A stretch of DNA of 32,612 nt from Methylobacterium aquaticum (GCF_001043915.1 NZ_LABX01000160.1:1-32612), one strand, 5' to 3'. Positions 1-10,099 are shown, counted from the first letter of the stretch. The notes: a model not told the origin generated them from the sequence alone. Numbers and translations are program-made.

Positions 1-19
1 CGCCTCCATCACCGAGTAA
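1..19 (+). CDS. tuf: Elongation factor Tu, last codons (partial)
   Basis: The first bases read, in frame, Ala-Ser-Ile-Thr-Glu followed by TAA at 17-19. This matches the usual extreme C-terminus of bacterial EF-Tu (VVAS-I-T/I-E), and tuf is the gene normally found directly before rpsJ in alphaproteobacterial str/S10 clusters. Only five codons are visible, so the call rests on this short match plus its position. The 80-base gap to rpsJ contains no other gene. Confidence 0.75.
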
Positions 20-99
20 GCGTTCCGGCGCTTCCACGAGCGGACAGGTGACGGGGCGGGCCTCGTGCCCGCCCTATCCCGTCGCGAGGTAGACATCAC

Positions 100-408
<309 letters not shown>

Positions 409-459
409 GCGGTCCTCAGGGATCGCTTGGAGCTTCACTAGGCTGCGCGGGGGAGAACC

Positions 460-1200
460 ATGCGCTCAGGAGTCATCGCACAGAAGGTCGGCATGACCCG
501 CGTCTTCACGGACGCCGGCGAGCATGTTCCGGTCACGGTGCTCAAGGTCGATCAGTGCCAGGTGGTGGCCCACCGCACGATCGAGAAGAACGGTTACGTC
601 GCGCTCCAGGTGGGTGTCGGCAAGGCCAAGGTCAAGAACGTCACCAAGGCCCAGCGCGGTCATTTCGCGGTTGCGAAGGTCGAGCCGAAGCGCAAGCTGG
701 CCGAGTTCCGCGTCAGCGAGGACGCGATGATCCCGGTCGGGGCCGAGATCACCGCGGACCACTTCCTGGCCGGTCAGTTCGTCGATGTGACGGGCACGAC
801 CACCGGTAAGGGCTTCGCCGGCGGCATGAAGCGCTGGAACTTCGGCGGCCTGCGCGCCACCCACGGCGTGTCGATCTCGCACCGGTCGATCGGTTCGACC
901 GGCGGCCGTCAGGATCCGGGCAAGACCTTCAAGAACAAGAAGATGCCGGGCCATCTCGGCGTCGAGCGGGTCACGACCCAGAACCTGCGCGTCGTGCGCA
1001 CCGATGTCGAGCGCGGCCTGATCCTGGTCGAGGGCTCGGTCCCGGGCGTCGATGGCGGCTGGATCTACGTCCGCGACGCCGTGAAGCGCAAGCTTCCGGC
1101 CGATGTGCCGATGCCGGGCAAGTTCCGCGAGCAGGCTGCCGCTCCGGCGGAGGGCCAGGTCGAGGCGCCTGCGGCTCCGGCCACCGAGGAGAATGCGTGA
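460..1200 (+). CDS. rplC: 50S ribosomal protein L3
   Basis: L3 binds 23S rRNA early in assembly and reaches towards the peptidyl transferase centre with an internal loop. The 246-residue product begins [16 protein letters not shown], has the typical [15 protein letters not shown] stretch near residues 111-125 and the H-x-S-x-x-HRSIGS region after it. The C-terminal tail after about residue 215 is Ala/Pro/Glu-rich and low-complexity, as in other alphaproteobacterial L3 proteins. A GGGGGAGA binding site precedes the ATG. Its TGA overlaps the ATG of rplD. Confidence 0.98.
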   Translation: MRSGVIAQKVGMTRVFTDAGEHVPVTVLKVDQCQVVAHRTIEKNGYVALQVGVGKAKVKNVTKAQRGHFAVAKVEPKRKLAEFRVSEDAMIPVGAEITADHFLAGQFVDVTGTTTGKGFAGGMKRWNFGGLRATHGVSISHRSIGSTGGRQDPGKTFKNKKMPGHLGVERVTTQNLRVVRTDVERGLILVEGSVPGVDGGWIYVRDAVKRKLPADVPMPGKFREQAAAPAEGQVEAPAAPATEENA

Positions 1201-1820
1201 TGAAGTTCGAGATCACCACGCTCGACGGCGCCGAGGCCGGCTCGGTCGAGCTGGACGAGGCCATCTTCGGCCTCGAGCCCCGCGCCGACCTGCTCCAGCG
1301 CTGCGTCCGCTGGCAGCTCGCCAAGCGCCAGGCTGGCACGCACCAGACCAAGCAGCGCGGCGAGATCGCCCGCACGACCAAGAAGCTGTACAAGCAGAAG
1401 GGCACCGGTAATGCCCGGCACGGCGCGGCATCCGCCCCGCAGTTCCGCGGCGGCGCTCGCGCCCACGGCCCGGTCACCCGCTCGCACGCCCACGACCTGC
1501 CCAAGAAGGTCCGGGCGCTGGCGCTCCGCCACGCTCTCTCGGCCAAGGTCAAGAGCGCCGAGCTGATCGTCATGGACGATGCCCGCCTCGAGGAGGGCAA
1601 GACCAAGGCGCTCAAGGAGCGTTTCGGCAAGCTGTCGCTCTCGAACGCCCTGATCATCGGCGGCGCCGAGCTCGACCAGAACTTCGCTCGTGCGGCCCGC
1701 AACCTGCCGCAGATCGACGTCCTGCCGGTGCAGGGCATTAACGTCTACGACATCCTGCGCCGCGAGAAGCTCGTACTGACCCGCGCCGCCGTCGATGCGC
1801 TGGAGGCGCGATTCAAATGA
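1200..1820 (+). CDS. rplD: 50S ribosomal protein L4
   Basis: A 206-residue L4, a 23S-binding protein whose extended loop lines the exit tunnel. In gammaproteobacteria it also autoregulates the S10 operon, but nothing here shows such control. The loop region [19 protein letters not shown] (about residues 57-75) followed by an ARHG...PQFRGGA motif is diagnostic. A GTG lies one codon upstream at 1197. The ATG at 1200, overlapping the rplC stop and preceded by GGAGA, is preferred. The 3' end overlaps rplW by four bases (ATGA). Confidence 0.97.
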   Translation: MKFEITTLDGAEAGSVELDEAIFGLEPRADLLQRCVRWQLAKRQAGTHQTKQRGEIARTTKKLYKQKGTGNARHGAASAPQFRGGARAHGPVTRSHAHDLPKKVRALALRHALSAKVKSAELIVMDDARLEEGKTKALKERFGKLSLSNALIIGGAELDQNFARAARNLPQIDVLPVQGINVYDILRREKLVLTRAAVDALEARFK

Positions 1821-2113
1821 GCGCTGATCCGCGCCACTACGACGTGATCGTCTCCCCGGTCATCACCGAGAAGGCGACCAACCTCTCGGAACTCAACAAG
1901 GTTGTGTTCCGGGTGGCCCCGAAGGCGACCAAGCCGCAGATCAAGGAAGCGGTGGAGAAGCTGTTCGAGGTCAAGGTGAAGAGCGTCAACACGCTCATCA
2001 CCAAGGGCAAGACCAAGATGTTCCGCGGTCAGCGCGGCCAGCGCTCGGACGTGAAGAAGGCGATCGTCACCCTCGAAGAGGGCCAGACCATCGACGTCAC
2101 GACCGGGCTCTGA
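1817..2113 (+). CDS. rplW: 50S ribosomal protein L23
   Basis: L23 lies at the tunnel exit and is the docking site for trigger factor and SRP. The 98-residue product has the family N-terminus [13 protein letters not shown], a [18 protein letters not shown] segment and the basic [14 protein letters not shown] region. It starts inside the end of rplD in an ATGA overlap, which implies translational coupling, with GAGG upstream acting as binding site. Confidence 0.98.
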   Translation: MSADPRHYDVIVSPVITEKATNLSELNKVVFRVAPKATKPQIKEAVEKLFEVKVKSVNTLITKGKTKMFRGQRGQRSDVKKAIVTLEEGQTIDVTTGL

Positions 2114-2139
2114 GGGGAACGGCGTAAGGGAACAAGCCA

Positions 2140-2976
2140 ATGGCTTTGAAGACATTCAAGCCGGTCACGCCGAGCCTTCGCCAGCTCGTGATCGTGGACC
2201 GTTCGGAGCTCTACAAGGGCAAGCCGGTCAAGTCGCTGACGGTGGGCAAGTCGTCCACCGGCGGCCGCAACAACCTCGGCCGCGTCACCGTGCGGTTCCG
2301 GGGCGGCGGCCACAAGCGGACGCTGCGCACCATCGACTTCAAGCGGCGTGAGCACGCCGGCAAGGTCGGCACCGTCGAGCGGATCGAGTACGATCCGAAC
2401 CGCACGGCGTTCATCGCGCTGGTGACTTACGAGGGTGGAGCGCAGAGCTACATCCTGGCGCCGCAGCGGGTGAAGGCGGGCGACAAGGTGGTGTCGGGCG
2501 AGTCGGTCGACATCAAGCCCGGCAACGCCATGCCGCTCGGCAGCATGCCGGTCGGCACGATCGTGCACAATGTCGAGCTGAAGATCGGCAAGGGCGGGGC
2601 GATCGCCCGGTCGGCGGGCAACTATGCCCAGATCGTCGGCCGCGACCAGGGCTACGTCACGCTGCGCCTCAATTCGGGCGAGCAGCGCCTGGTGCACGGC
2701 CAGTGCTACGCCACGGTGGGCGCGGTCTCGAACCCCGACCACATGAACATCTCGCTCGGCAAGGCCGGTCGCAACCGCTGGCTCGGCAAGCGTCCGCATA
2801 ACCGCGGCGTCGCCATGAACCCGATCGACCACCCGCACGGCGGCGGCGAGGGTCGCACCTCGGGCGGTCGTCATCCGGTCACCCCGTGGGGTATCCCCAC
2901 CAAGGGCAAGAAGACCCGCTCGAACAAGCGCACCGACACGTTCATCGTGTCGAGCCGCCACAACCGCAAGAAGTAA
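2140..2976 (+). CDS. rplB: 50S ribosomal protein L2
   Basis: A 278-residue L2, required for subunit association and peptidyl transferase activity. Hallmarks are the N-terminal SLRQLV region, the [13 protein letters not shown] segment in the OB-like domain and the C-terminal [14 protein letters not shown] motif, which contains the conserved histidine near the peptidyl transferase centre. Length and all conserved blocks are normal. An AAGGGA site precedes the ATG, and rpsS follows after 12 bases. Confidence 0.99.
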   Translation: MALKTFKPVTPSLRQLVIVDRSELYKGKPVKSLTVGKSSTGGRNNLGRVTVRFRGGGHKRTLRTIDFKRREHAGKVGTVERIEYDPNRTAFIALVTYEGGAQSYILAPQRVKAGDKVVSGESVDIKPGNAMPLGSMPVGTIVHNVELKIGKGGAIARSAGNYAQIVGRDQGYVTLRLNSGEQRLVHGQCYATVGAVSNPDHMNISLGKAGRNRWLGKRPHNRGVAMNPIDHPHGGGEGRTSGGRHPVTPWGIPTKGKKTRSNKRTDTFIVSSRHNRKK

Positions 2977-2988
2977 GGGCGTCGTCCC

Positions 2989-3267
2989 ATGGCACGTTCA
3001 ATCTGGAAGGGGCCGTTCATCGACGGCTACCTCCTCAAGAAGGCGGACGCCGCGCGCGGCGCGAGCCGCAACGAGGTGATCAAGATCTGGAGCCGTCGCT
3101 CCACGATCCTTCCGCATTTCGTTGGTCTGACCTTCGGGGTCTACAACGGGCAGAAGCACATTCCGGTCTACGTCTCCGAGGAAATGGTCGGTCACAAGTT
3201 CGGCGAGTTCTCGCCGACCCGCACCTTCCACGGTCACGCGGCCGACAAGAAGGCGAAGAGGCGCTAA
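2989..3267 (+). CDS. rpsS: 30S ribosomal protein S19
   Basis: S19 forms a head complex with S13 near the A and P sites. The 92-residue protein has the typical start ARSIWKGPF and the core [16 protein letters not shown], followed by [12 protein letters not shown] and the [13 protein letters not shown] block. Length is normal. It ends one base before the rplV start, so the two are probably translationally coupled. Confidence 0.99.
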   Translation: MARSIWKGPFIDGYLLKKADAARGASRNEVIKIWSRRSTILPHFVGLTFGVYNGQKHIPVYVSEEMVGHKFGEFSPTRTFHGHAADKKAKRR

Positions 3268-3268
3268 G

Positions 3269-3652
3269 ATGGGCAAGGCAGCAGCACCCCGCGCGCTCCC
3301 CGAGAACGAGGCCAAGGCCGTGGCGCGCATGCTGCGCGTCAGCCCGCAGAAGCTGAACCTCGTGGCTCAGCTCATCCGCGGCAAGAAGGTCTCGACCGCG
3401 CTCGCCGACCTCCAGTTCTCGCGCAAGCGGATCGCCGTCGACGTGCGCAAGTGCCTCGAGAGCGCGATCGCCAACGCCGAGAACAACCACGACCTGGACG
3501 TGGACGATCTCGTCGTGAAGGAGGCTTATGTCGGCAAGGCGCTGGTTCTCAAGCGCTTCCACGCCCGCGCCCGCGGCCGTGGCGCCCGCATCCTGAAGCC
3601 GTTCGCGAACCTCACCATCGTGGTGCGCGAAGTCCCGGCCGAGGCGGCCTGA
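3269..3652 (+). CDS. rplV: 50S ribosomal protein L22
   Basis: L22 contacts all 23S domains and its beta-hairpin lines the exit tunnel. The 127-residue product contains [17 protein letters not shown] (about residues 23-39), [13 protein letters not shown] and the hairpin segment [12 protein letters not shown]. An Ala/Pro-rich N-terminal extension of about 10 residues is normal in this group. AAGAGG within the end of rpsS serves as the binding site. Confidence 0.98.
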   Translation: MGKAAAPRALPENEAKAVARMLRVSPQKLNLVAQLIRGKKVSTALADLQFSRKRIAVDVRKCLESAIANAENNHDLDVDDLVVKEAYVGKALVLKRFHARARGRGARILKPFANLTIVVREVPAEAA

Positions 3653-3662
3653 GGAGGGATCG

Positions 3663-4394
3663 ATGGGTCAGAAAGTCAATCCGATCGGTCTCCGTCTCGG
3701 CATCAACCGGACCTGGGACTCGCGCTGGTACGCCAACAAGGGCGAGTACGCTCGCCTGATGCATGAGGACGTCGCGATCCGCAAAGCGCTGCTCAAGCAG
3801 CTCAAGCAGGCCGCGGTCTCCAAGATCGTCATCGAGCGCCCGCACAAGAAGTGCCGCGTCACCATCCACTCGGGCCGTCCGGGCGTGGTGATCGGCAAGA
3901 AGGGTGCGGACATCGAGAAGCTGCGTAAGCTGGTCAACTCGATGACCAAGGCCGACGTGACGATCAACATCGTCGAGGTGCGCAAGCCCGAGATCGACGC
4001 CACCCTGGTGGCCGACTCGATCGCCCAGCAGCTCGAGCGCCGCGTCGCCTTCCGTCGCGCGATGAAGCGCGCCGTGCAGTCGGCGATGCGTCTCGGCGCC
4101 GAGGGCATCCGCATCAACTGCTCCGGCCGTCTCGGCGGCGCCGAGATCGCCCGGCTCGAATGGTACCGCGAGGGCCGCGTGCCCCTGCATACCCTGCGCG
4201 CCGATGTCGATTACGGCACGGCGACGGCCTTCACCACCTATGGCACCTGCGGCATCAAGGTGTGGGTGTTCAAGGGCGAGATCCTTGAGCACGACCCGAT
4301 GGCCCAGGACAAGCGCGCGCACGAGGAGGGCGGCCGTTCGGGCGGGCGTCGTGACCGCGAGCGCGGCGAGCGCGGCGGACGGGACGCGGCCTGA
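3663..4394 (+). CDS. rpsC: 30S ribosomal protein S3
   Basis: S3 forms part of the mRNA entry channel. The 243-residue protein opens with [13 protein letters not shown]. It has a KH domain with the loop [14 protein letters not shown] around residues 76-89, then the C-terminal S3 domain with [17 protein letters not shown]. The last 25 residues are an Arg/Gly-rich tail, commonly variable. A strong GGAGGGA site lies just before the ATG. Confidence 0.99.
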   Translation: MGQKVNPIGLRLGINRTWDSRWYANKGEYARLMHEDVAIRKALLKQLKQAAVSKIVIERPHKKCRVTIHSGRPGVVIGKKGADIEKLRKLVNSMTKADVTINIVEVRKPEIDATLVADSIAQQLERRVAFRRAMKRAVQSAMRLGAEGIRINCSGRLGGAEIARLEWYREGRVPLHTLRADVDYGTATAFTTYGTCGIKVWVFKGEILEHDPMAQDKRAHEEGGRSGGRRDRERGERGGRDAA

Positions 4395-4434
4395 GGGCCG
4401 CGCTTCCCCCGCCCTTCAGTTTTGAGAGGCTGCC

Positions 4435-4848
4435 ATGCTGCAACCCAAGAAGACGAAGTTCCGCAAGCAGTTCAAGGGCCGCATCCACGGCGCCGCGAAG
4501 GGCGGGACCGATCTGAACTTCGGCTCCTTCGGCCTCAAGGCCCTGGAGCCGGAGCGGATCACCGCGCGTCAGATCGAGGCGGCCCGCCGCGCGATCACCC
4601 GCGAGATGAAGCGTCAGGGCCGGGTCTGGATCCGGATCTTCCCCGACGTCCCCGTGACCGCGAAGCCGACCGAGGTCCGCATGGGCTCGGGCAAGGGCGC
4701 TCCCGAATACTGGGCCGCCCGCGTGCATCCGGGCCGCATCATGTTCGAGATCGACGGCGTGGCCGAGGACATCGCCCGCGAGGCGTTGCGCCTGGGTGCC
4801 GCCAAGCTGCCGGTCCGCACGCGCTTCATCCAGCGCATCGCCGACTGA
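4435..4848 (+). CDS. rplP: 50S ribosomal protein L16
   Basis: L16 helps organise the A-site tRNA region of the 50S subunit. The 137-residue product starts [16 protein letters not shown]. It carries the conserved [12 protein letters not shown] block, [10 protein letters not shown] and the [12 protein letters not shown] motif with the conserved arginine loop. The length is standard. GAGAGG lies upstream of the ATG, and rpmC follows after 14 bases. Confidence 0.98.
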   Translation: MLQPKKTKFRKQFKGRIHGAAKGGTDLNFGSFGLKALEPERITARQIEAARRAITREMKRQGRVWIRIFPDVPVTAKPTEVRMGSGKGAPEYWAARVHPGRIMFEIDGVAEDIAREALRLGAAKLPVRTRFIQRIAD

Positions 4849-4862
4849 GGAGAATAGTTGAG

Positions 4863-5078
4863 ATGAAGTCGAGCCAGAGGCTGTCTGACCTGCGCGCGCT
4901 GTCGCCGGATCAGCTCGGCGAAGAGCTCCTGAACCTGAAGAAGGAGCAGTTCAACCTGCGCTTCCAGCGGGCCACGGGTCAGCTCGAGAACGTCGCCCGG
5001 GTGCGCGAAGTGCGCCGCGACATCGCCCGCGTCCGCACCTTGCAGCGCCAGAAGACGCTGCAGGCGGCGCAGGGCTAA
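4863..5078 (+). CDS. rpmC: 50S ribosomal protein L29
   Basis: A 71-residue helical protein next to L23 at the tunnel exit, also part of the SRP and trigger factor docking area. It begins [20 protein letters not shown]. The middle contains [19 protein letters not shown], the family signature, and a basic helix with [10 protein letters not shown] follows. The start is the ATG at 4863, preceded by GAGGAG. The open frame continues further upstream, but that part is only a frame-shifted image of rplP. Confidence 0.97.
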   Translation: MKSSQRLSDLRALSPDQLGEELLNLKKEQFNLRFQRATGQLENVARVREVRRDIARVRTLQRQKTLQAAQG

Positions 5079-5093
5079 GGGAGTTCAAAGACC

Positions 5094-5348
5094 ATGCCGA
5101 AGCGCGTGCTGCAGGGCGTCGTCGTCAGCGACAAGCAGGACAAGACCATCGTCGTGAAGGTGGAGCGTCGCTTCACCCACCCGGTGATGAAGAAGACCAT
5201 CCGCCGGTCGAAGAACTACCACGCTCACGACGAGAACAACGTGGCCAAGGTCGGCCAGCAGGTGTTCATCGAGGAGTCGCGGCCCTATTCCAAGCTCAAG
5301 ACCTGGAAGCTGGTCGAGGGCGAGGCCGTCGCGACCGTCGACGCCTGA
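5094..5348 (+). CDS. rpsQ: 30S ribosomal protein S17
   Basis: S17 is an OB-fold primary 16S binder. The 84-residue protein has the family motifs [38 protein letters not shown] and [19 protein letters not shown]. An AAGGGAG site precedes the ATG. It is the last gene of the S10 part; a 284-base gap with several hairpins separates it from rplN. Confidence 0.98.
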   Translation: MPKRVLQGVVVSDKQDKTIVVKVERRFTHPVMKKTIRRSKNYHAHDENNVAKVGQQVFIEESRPYSKLKTWKLVEGEAVATVDA

Positions 5349-5632
5349 GGGGATTGCCGGCCGGCATCCCCCTTCTTGGCAAGGCGGAGTGCCTTTTGCG
5401 CCTCCGGCGCCTTGTCAACGAGGCCGATCCGGTGTAATCGGCCGGCCTCCACCGAAACATGAAGGGCGTGTGACGCGCTCCTCATCGCGTTCGTTGACCG
5501 CGCCAGGGCGAGCCATCGCCCTGCTGCGCGGTCTTTTAATGGACGGGGACGCGAGATCCCCATCAGGCTGCCGTCCGCCGGGCAATCGTGCCCGCCGGAG
5601 ACCTGCCTGAAACAAGGAAAGGGCGTTAGGCC
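5349..5632 (+). other. Gap between rpsQ and rplN (S10/spc boundary)
   Basis: This stretch holds no convincing gene. It has several small inverted repeats, for example GGGCGA-gcca-TCGCCC and CCGAT...ATCGG. A TTGACC hexamer at about 5494 resembles a -35 element, but no good -10 follows at the right distance. In Escherichia coli the spc operon starts at this junction, so the gap plausibly holds an internal promoter or processing site. That role is an inference. Confidence 0.4.
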
Positions 5633-6001
5633 GTGATCCAGATGCAGACGAATCTGGACGTCGCCGACAATTCCGGCGCACGTCGCGTGATGTGCATCAA
5701 GGTACTCGGTGGTTCCAAGCGCAAGTATGCCGGCGTCGGCGACATCATCGTGGTGTCGGTGAAGGAGGCGATTCCGCGGGGCCGCGTGAAGAAGGGCGAC
5801 GTCATGAAGGCGGTCGTCGTGCGTACCGCCAAGGACGTCCGTCGGGCCGACGGTTCGGTGATCCGCTTCGACCGCAACGCGGCGGTGCTGATCAACAACC
5901 AGAAGGAGCCGATCGGCACCCGTATCTTCGGGCCCGTGCCGCGCGAGCTGCGTGCGCGCAACCACATGAAGATCATCTCGCTGGCGCCGGAGGTGCTGTA
6001 A
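5633..6001 (+). CDS. rplN: 50S ribosomal protein L14
   Basis: L14 forms part of the intersubunit bridge B8 region. The 122-residue product reads [20 protein letters not shown] with the core [15 protein letters not shown] and [24 protein letters not shown]. The start is a GTG at 5633, giving the full family N-terminus, and AGGAAAGGG lies upstream. Its TAA shares one base with the rplX ATG. Confidence 0.98.
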   Translation: MIQMQTNLDVADNSGARRVMCIKVLGGSKRKYAGVGDIIVVSVKEAIPRGRVKKGDVMKAVVVRTAKDVRRADGSVIRFDRNAAVLINNQKEPIGTRIFGPVPRELRARNHMKIISLAPEVL

Positions 6002-6318
6002 TGGCTGCGAAGGTGAAGAAGGGCGACAAGGTCGTCGTCCTGACCGGCCGCGACAAGGGTCGCACCGGCGAGGTCATCCAGGTGATGCCGAAGGAGGATC
6101 GGGCCCTGGTGCGGGGGATCAACCTGGTGAAGCGCCATACGCGCCAGACCCAGACCTCCGAGGGCGGGATCATCTCCAAGGAGGCGGCGATCCACCTGTC
6201 GAACCTCGCGGTCGCCGACCCCAAGGACGGCAAGCCCACCCGGGTCGGTTTTCGCATTCTGGAAGACGGGCGCAAGGTTCGCTTCGCGAAGCGCTCGGGA
6301 GATCTGATCGATGGCTGA
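6001..6318 (+). CDS. rplX: 50S ribosomal protein L24
   Basis: L24 is an assembly initiator that binds the 5' end of 23S rRNA. The 105-residue product begins [20 protein letters not shown], a KOW motif, and continues with [16 protein letters not shown] and the C-terminal [21 protein letters not shown]. It starts on the last base of the rplN stop and ends eight bases inside rplE, so all three genes are tightly coupled. Confidence 0.98.
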   Translation: MAAKVKKGDKVVVLTGRDKGRTGEVIQVMPKEDRALVRGINLVKRHTRQTQTSEGGIISKEAAIHLSNLAVADPKDGKPTRVGFRILEDGRKVRFAKRSGDLIDG

Positions 6319-6877
6319 GGCGCTGAAGGACGGCTACACGCCGCGGCTGAAGAAGCACTACGAGGAAGTGGTGCGTCCGAAGCTGATCGAGGAGTTCGGC
6401 TATACCAACCCGATGCAGGTGCCGGCGATCGAGAAGATCGTCGTCAACATGGGCGTCGGCGAGTCGACCCAGGACTCCAAGAAGGCGTCGGTGGCGGCCG
6501 AGGATCTCGGCCTCATCGTCGGCCAGAAGCCGGTGATCACCCGGGCGCGCAAGGCGATCGCGACCTTCAAGGTCCGCGAGAACATGCCGATCGGCTGCAA
6601 GGTCACGCTGCGCAAGCAGCGCATGTACGAGTTCATGGACCGCCTGATCACCATCGCGCTGCCGCGCGTGCGTGACTTTCGCGGCCTGAACCCGAAGTCC
6701 TTCGACGGCCGCGGCAACTACGCCCTCGGGATCAAGGAGCACCTGGTGTTCCCCGAGATCAACTACGACAAGGCGCAGAACACCTGGGGCATGGACATCG
6801 TCGTGGCGACCACCGCCAAGACCGATGCCGAGGCCCGGGCGCTCCTGAAGCACTTCAACTTCCCGTTCCGGCAGTGA
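6311..6877 (+). CDS. rplE: 50S ribosomal protein L5
   Basis: L5 is part of the 5S rRNP and touches the P-site tRNA. The 188-residue protein shows [22 protein letters not shown] (about residues 39-49), [26 protein letters not shown] and [20 protein letters not shown]. The ATG lies within the end of rplX in an eight-base overlap, with GGGAGA as ribosome binding site. Confidence 0.98.
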   Translation: MAEALKDGYTPRLKKHYEEVVRPKLIEEFGYTNPMQVPAIEKIVVNMGVGESTQDSKKASVAAEDLGLIVGQKPVITRARKAIATFKVRENMPIGCKVTLRKQRMYEFMDRLITIALPRVRDFRGLNPKSFDGRGNYALGIKEHLVFPEINYDKAQNTWGMDIVVATTAKTDAEARALLKHFNFPFRQ

Positions 6878-6917
6878 GGGCGGCAAGCCCCCATACGCGG
6901 ACACTGGAGAGCTAGAC

Positions 6918-7223
6918 ATGGCTAAGACGAGCAAGATCGAGAAGAACAAGCAGCGGCGGGAGCTCGTGAAGCGCTACGCGCCGAAGCGCGAGGCGCTGCT
7001 GGCAACTGCCAACGACGAGTCGCTGTCGATGGAGGAGCGCTTCGAGGCGCGCCTCAAGCTGGCGGAGCTGCCCCGCAACTCCAGCCCGACCCGCATCCGC
7101 AACCGCTGCGAGATGACCGGCCGTCCCCGGGCTTACTACCGCAAGCTCGGCATCTCCCGCGTCGCCCTGCGCGACCTGGGATCCCGGGGTCTGATCCCGG
7201 GCCTGGTCAAGTCGAGCTGGTAA
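6918..7223 (+). CDS. rpsN: 30S ribosomal protein S14 (zinc-free type)
   Basis: S14 completes the 30S head. The 101-residue length and the absence of a CxxC...CxxC set mark the long zinc-independent form. The conserved end [20 protein letters not shown]...[18 protein letters not shown] is intact. CTGGAGAG precedes the ATG after a 40-base gap from rplE. Confidence 0.98.
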   Translation: MAKTSKIEKNKQRRELVKRYAPKREALLATANDESLSMEERFEARLKLAELPRNSSPTRIRNRCEMTGRPRAYYRKLGISRVALRDLGSRGLIPGLVKSSW

Positions 7224-7239
7224 GGGGAGGGCGCCACAG

Positions 7240-7635
7240 ATGATCAACGATCCCGTGGGCGATATGCTCACCCGCATCCGCAACGGCCAGCAGCGTCGTC
7301 GCAACGTCGTGCAGACCCCCGGCTCCAAGCTGCGGGCCCGCGTCCTCGACGTGCTGAAGGCCGAAGGCTACATCCGCGACTACGCCACGACCGATTACGG
7401 CAACGGGCGCACCGAGTTCGCGATCGAACTCAAGTACTTCGACGGCCAGCCGGTGATCCGCTCGATCGAGCGCGTCTCCAAGCCGGGCCGCCGGGTCTAT
7501 TCGTCGGTCGATACCCTGCCGCGCGTCGCCGACGGTCTGGGCATCACCATCGTCTCCACCCCCCAGGGCGTCATGGCCGACCACGAGGCGCGCGAGCGCA
7601 ACGTCGGCGGCGAGGTGCTCTGCAAGGTCTTCTGA
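7240..7635 (+). CDS. rpsH: 30S ribosomal protein S8
   Basis: S8 binds 16S rRNA in the central domain. In Escherichia coli it is the repressor of the spc operon; no such site is visible here. The 131-residue protein starts [17 protein letters not shown]. It ends with the family signature [33 protein letters not shown], spread over the last 33 residues. A GGGGAGGG site lies upstream. Confidence 0.98.
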   Translation: MINDPVGDMLTRIRNGQQRRRNVVQTPGSKLRARVLDVLKAEGYIRDYATTDYGNGRTEFAIELKYFDGQPVIRSIERVSKPGRRVYSSVDTLPRVADGLGITIVSTPQGVMADHEARERNVGGEVLCKVF

Positions 7636-7671
7636 CCTTCGGACCCTGACAGCCGAAAAGGAGAGACGAGC

Positions 7672-8205
7672 ATGTCCCGCGTAGGCAAGAAGCCGGTCAC
7701 CGTTCCGGCCGGCGTCACCGCCACCGTCGACGGCCAGACCGTCAAGATCAAGGGCCAGAAGGGCGAGTTGCAGTTCCGCGTCCCCGACCAGGTGTCGGTG
7801 AGCCACGAGAACGGCGCGATCTCGGTCCAGCCCAGGTCCCAGACCAAGGAGGCCCGCGCGATGTGGGGCCTCTCCCGTGCCCAGGTGTCGAACCTGGTCG
7901 TGGGCGTGACCAAGGGCTACGAGAAGAAGCTGGAGATCAACGGCGTCGGTTACCGCGCCGCGGTCGCCGGCAAGGTTCTCAAGCTGTCGCTCGGCTACAG
8001 CCACGACGTCGAATACGCGATCCCCGAGGGGATCACGATCGTCACCCCGAAGCCGGTCGAGATCGTCGTCACCGGCATCGACAAGCAGCGCGTCGGCCAG
8101 GTCGCGGCGGAGATCCGCGAGTATCGCGGCCCCGAGCCCTACAAGGGCAAGGGCGTCAAGTACGCCGGCGAGTTCATCTTCCGCAAGGAAGGCAAGAAGA
8201 AGTAA
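7672..8205 (+). CDS. rplF: 50S ribosomal protein L6
   Basis: L6 sits near the factor-binding site. The 177-residue product has the duplicated L6 fold: [14 protein letters not shown] at the start, then [18 protein letters not shown] around residues 82-99. The C-terminal signature [21 protein letters not shown] follows, with a basic tail. A very good AAGGAGAG binding site precedes the ATG. Confidence 0.99.
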   Translation: MSRVGKKPVTVPAGVTATVDGQTVKIKGQKGELQFRVPDQVSVSHENGAISVQPRSQTKEARAMWGLSRAQVSNLVVGVTKGYEKKLEINGVGYRAAVAGKVLKLSLGYSHDVEYAIPEGITIVTPKPVEIVVTGIDKQRVGQVAAEIREYRGPEPYKGKGVKYAGEFIFRKEGKKK

Positions 8206-8214
8206 GGGCCGCCG

Positions 8215-8577
8215 ATGTCTCGCAAAATCGAACTGCTCGATCGGCGCCGCGCGCGCGTCCGGCGGGCGATCCGCAAGGCGGCCAATGGTCGTCCGCGGCT
8301 CTCGGTGTTCCGCTCCTCCAAGCAGATCTACGTCCAGGTCATCGACGACGCGACCGGCCACACCCTGGCCGCGGCGTCGAGCCTCGACAAGGACCTGCGC
8401 GCCCGCCTCAAGACCGGGGCCGACAAGGCCGCCGCGACCGAGGTCGGCAAGCTGGTGGCGGAGCGTGCCAAGGCCGCCGGGGTCACCCAGGTCATCTTCG
8501 ACCGCTCGGGCTACCTCTATCACGGCCGGGTCAAGGCCCTGGCCGATGCGGCCCGCGAGGGCGGCCTCGACTTCTGA
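8215..8577 (+). CDS. rplR: 50S ribosomal protein L18
   Basis: L18 binds 5S rRNA with L5. The 120-residue protein has a basic N-terminus ([12 protein letters not shown]), then [20 protein letters not shown], a SSLDKDL segment and the C-terminal [27 protein letters not shown]. Length is normal. It starts nine bases after rplF, and a 168-base gap follows before rpsE. Confidence 0.98.
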   Translation: MSRKIELLDRRRARVRRAIRKAANGRPRLSVFRSSKQIYVQVIDDATGHTLAAASSLDKDLRARLKTGADKAAATEVGKLVAERAKAAGVTQVIFDRSGYLYHGRVKALADAAREGGLDF

Positions 8578-8680
8578 TCCTGGACCTCCGATCCCGGCAG
8601 GGCAGGGCGCGTCTCACGCGCCGCCCCGGCAGGATCGCTACGGTGTCCCATGAGGCGAGGGGGCCGAGAGGCTCCCTCTC

Positions 8681-8697
8681 TCGTTCCGGCGGAACGA
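8681..8697. repeat. 17-base palindrome in the rplR-rpsE gap
   Basis: TCGTTCCGGCGGAACGA is a near-perfect palindrome, eight bases on each side of a single central G, 49 bases before the rpsE ATG. The surrounding 168-base gap is longer than other gaps in the spc part and contains further short inverted repeats. A role as operator or RNA hairpin is possible but unproven. Confidence 0.5.
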
Positions 8698-8745
8698 AAC
8701 ATAGCGAGCGGGACCGCCGCCCGCGTCAGTCGATGGACAACACAC

Positions 8746-9327
8746 ATGGCACGTGAGCGTGAGGGTCGTCGCCGCGACGACCGCGAGGAGCGCGACAGCG
8801 AGTTCGTGGACAAGCTCGTCCACATCAACCGCGTCGCCAAGGTGGTGAAGGGCGGCCGTCGCTTCGGCTTCGCGGCCCTCGTCGTCGTCGGCGACCAGAA
8901 GGGTCGCGTCGGTTTCGGCCACGGCAAGGCCCGTGAGGTGCCCGAGGCCATCCGCAAGGCCACCGAGGCCGCCAAGCGCGGTCTCGTCCGCGTGGCGCTC
9001 CGCGAGGGCCGCACCCTGCACCATGACGTGCAGGGCCGCCACGGCGCCGGCAAGGTCATCCTGCGCGCCGCCCCGGCCGGTACCGGCATCATCGCGGGCG
9101 GCCCGATGCGCGCCGTCTTCGAGACGCTGGGCATGCAGGACGTCGTGGCGAAGTCGCTCGGGTCCTCGAACCCCTACAACCTCGTGCGCGCCACCTTCGA
9201 CGCGCTCAAGAACGAGGATTCGCCCCGTTCGGTCGCGGCGCGCCGCGGTCTGAAGGTCTCGGCCCTCCAGGCCCGCCGTCGCGATGCTGACTCGGCCGCC
9301 TCGGCCGATTCTGCCGACGCGGCGTAA
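8746..9327 (+). CDS. rpsE: 30S ribosomal protein S5
   Basis: S5 affects translational fidelity and lines the mRNA entrance. The start is taken at 8746 ([15 protein letters not shown]), giving 193 residues. The open frame reaches 32 codons further upstream, but that extension looks non-coding. Features are [20 protein letters not shown], the double-stranded RNA-binding-like [14 protein letters not shown] and the C-terminal [24 protein letters not shown]. The tail is Ala/Asp/Ser-rich. The binding site is weak (GGA, eight bases upstream). Confidence 0.97.
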   Translation: MAREREGRRRDDREERDSEFVDKLVHINRVAKVVKGGRRFGFAALVVVGDQKGRVGFGHGKAREVPEAIRKATEAAKRGLVRVALREGRTLHHDVQGRHGAGKVILRAAPAGTGIIAGGPMRAVFETLGMQDVVAKSLGSSNPYNLVRATFDALKNEDSPRSVAARRGLKVSALQARRRDADSAASADSADAA

Positions 9328-9339
9328 GGGAGGCTCGGT

Positions 9340-9531
9340 ATGACTGAGAAGACCATCCGCGTGCAGCAGATCGGCTCGCCGATCCGCCGCGAGGCCAGCC
9401 AGCGTCAGACGCTGGTCGGCCTGAAGCTGAACAAGATGCACCGTATCGCCGTCCTGCCCGACAATCCGTCGGTGCGCGGCATGATCGCGAAGGTGCATCA
9501 CCTCGTGCGCGTTCTCGACGACGCGGCGTGA
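9340..9531 (+). CDS. rpmD: 50S ribosomal protein L30
   Basis: A 63-residue L30 with the conserved [25 protein letters not shown] and [13 protein letters not shown] parts. The order rpsE-rpmD-rplO is the usual one. AAGGGAGG precedes the ATG, and rplO follows after 10 bases. Confidence 0.97.
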   Translation: MTEKTIRVQQIGSPIRREASQRQTLVGLKLNKMHRIAVLPDNPSVRGMIAKVHHLVRVLDDAA

Positions 9532-9541
9532 GGAGGGCACG

Positions 9542-10030
9542 ATGAAGCTCAACGAAATCCGTGACAACGAAGGCGCCACCAAGAAGCGGATGCGCGTCGG
9601 CCGGGGTATCGGCTCCGGCAAGGGCAAGACCGCCGGTCGCGGCGTGAAGGGCCAGAAGGCGCGCTCCGGCGTCGCCATCAAGGGCTTCGAGGGCGGCCAG
9701 ATGCCGCTTCACCGTCGCCTGCCCAAGCGCGGCTTCAACAATCCGGGCGCCACGGACCTCAACGAGGTCAATATCGGGCGCATCCAGCAGGCGGTCGATG
9801 CCGGCAGGCTGGACGCCTCGGCGCCCGTGACCCTCGAGGCGCTGATCGCCGCCGGCGTGGTCTCCAAGGCCCGCGACGGGGTGAAGATCCTCGGCGTCGG
9901 CGAGCTGACCGCCAAGCTGACCTTCCAGGTCTCCCGGGCGTCGAAGTCGGCGGTCGAGGCGATCGAGAAGGCCGGCGGCTCGGTGACCCAGTCCCTCGCC
10001 ACCGCCGACGACGCGGTTGCATCCGCGTAA
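9542..10030 (+). CDS. rplO: 50S ribosomal protein L15
   Basis: L15 is a late assembly protein with an extended N-terminal arm. The 162-residue product shows [20 protein letters not shown], the Gly/Lys-rich arm [35 protein letters not shown], and a globular end with [15 protein letters not shown] and the [11 protein letters not shown] signature. GAGGAGGG lies just upstream. Confidence 0.98.
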   Translation: MKLNEIRDNEGATKKRMRVGRGIGSGKGKTAGRGVKGQKARSGVAIKGFEGGQMPLHRRLPKRGFNNPGATDLNEVNIGRIQQAVDAGRLDASAPVTLEALIAAGVVSKARDGVKILGVGELTAKLTFQVSRASKSAVEAIEKAGGSVTQSLATADDAVASA

Positions 10031-10056
10031 GGCACACTTTAAGTCACCGATCATCG

Positions 10057-10099
10057 GCGGCGGCCCGTGCGACCAGCGCGAGGCCGCCGCTCGTGTTTT
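10057..10099 (+). terminator. Terminator-like hairpin between rplO and secY
   Basis: GCGGCGGCC (10057-10065) pairs perfectly with GGCCGCCGC (10082-10090) over a 16-base loop that can pair further, followed by TCGTGTTTTG. The T-tract is weak, so it may be an attenuator or processing hairpin that lowers secY relative to the ribosomal proteins. It starts 27 bases after the rplO stop. Confidence 0.4.

Noticed and set aside
5389..5610. 73-codon open frame in the rpsQ-rplN gap
   Set aside because: Low-complexity composition and no recognisable pattern; the gap is better explained by structured non-coding DNA.
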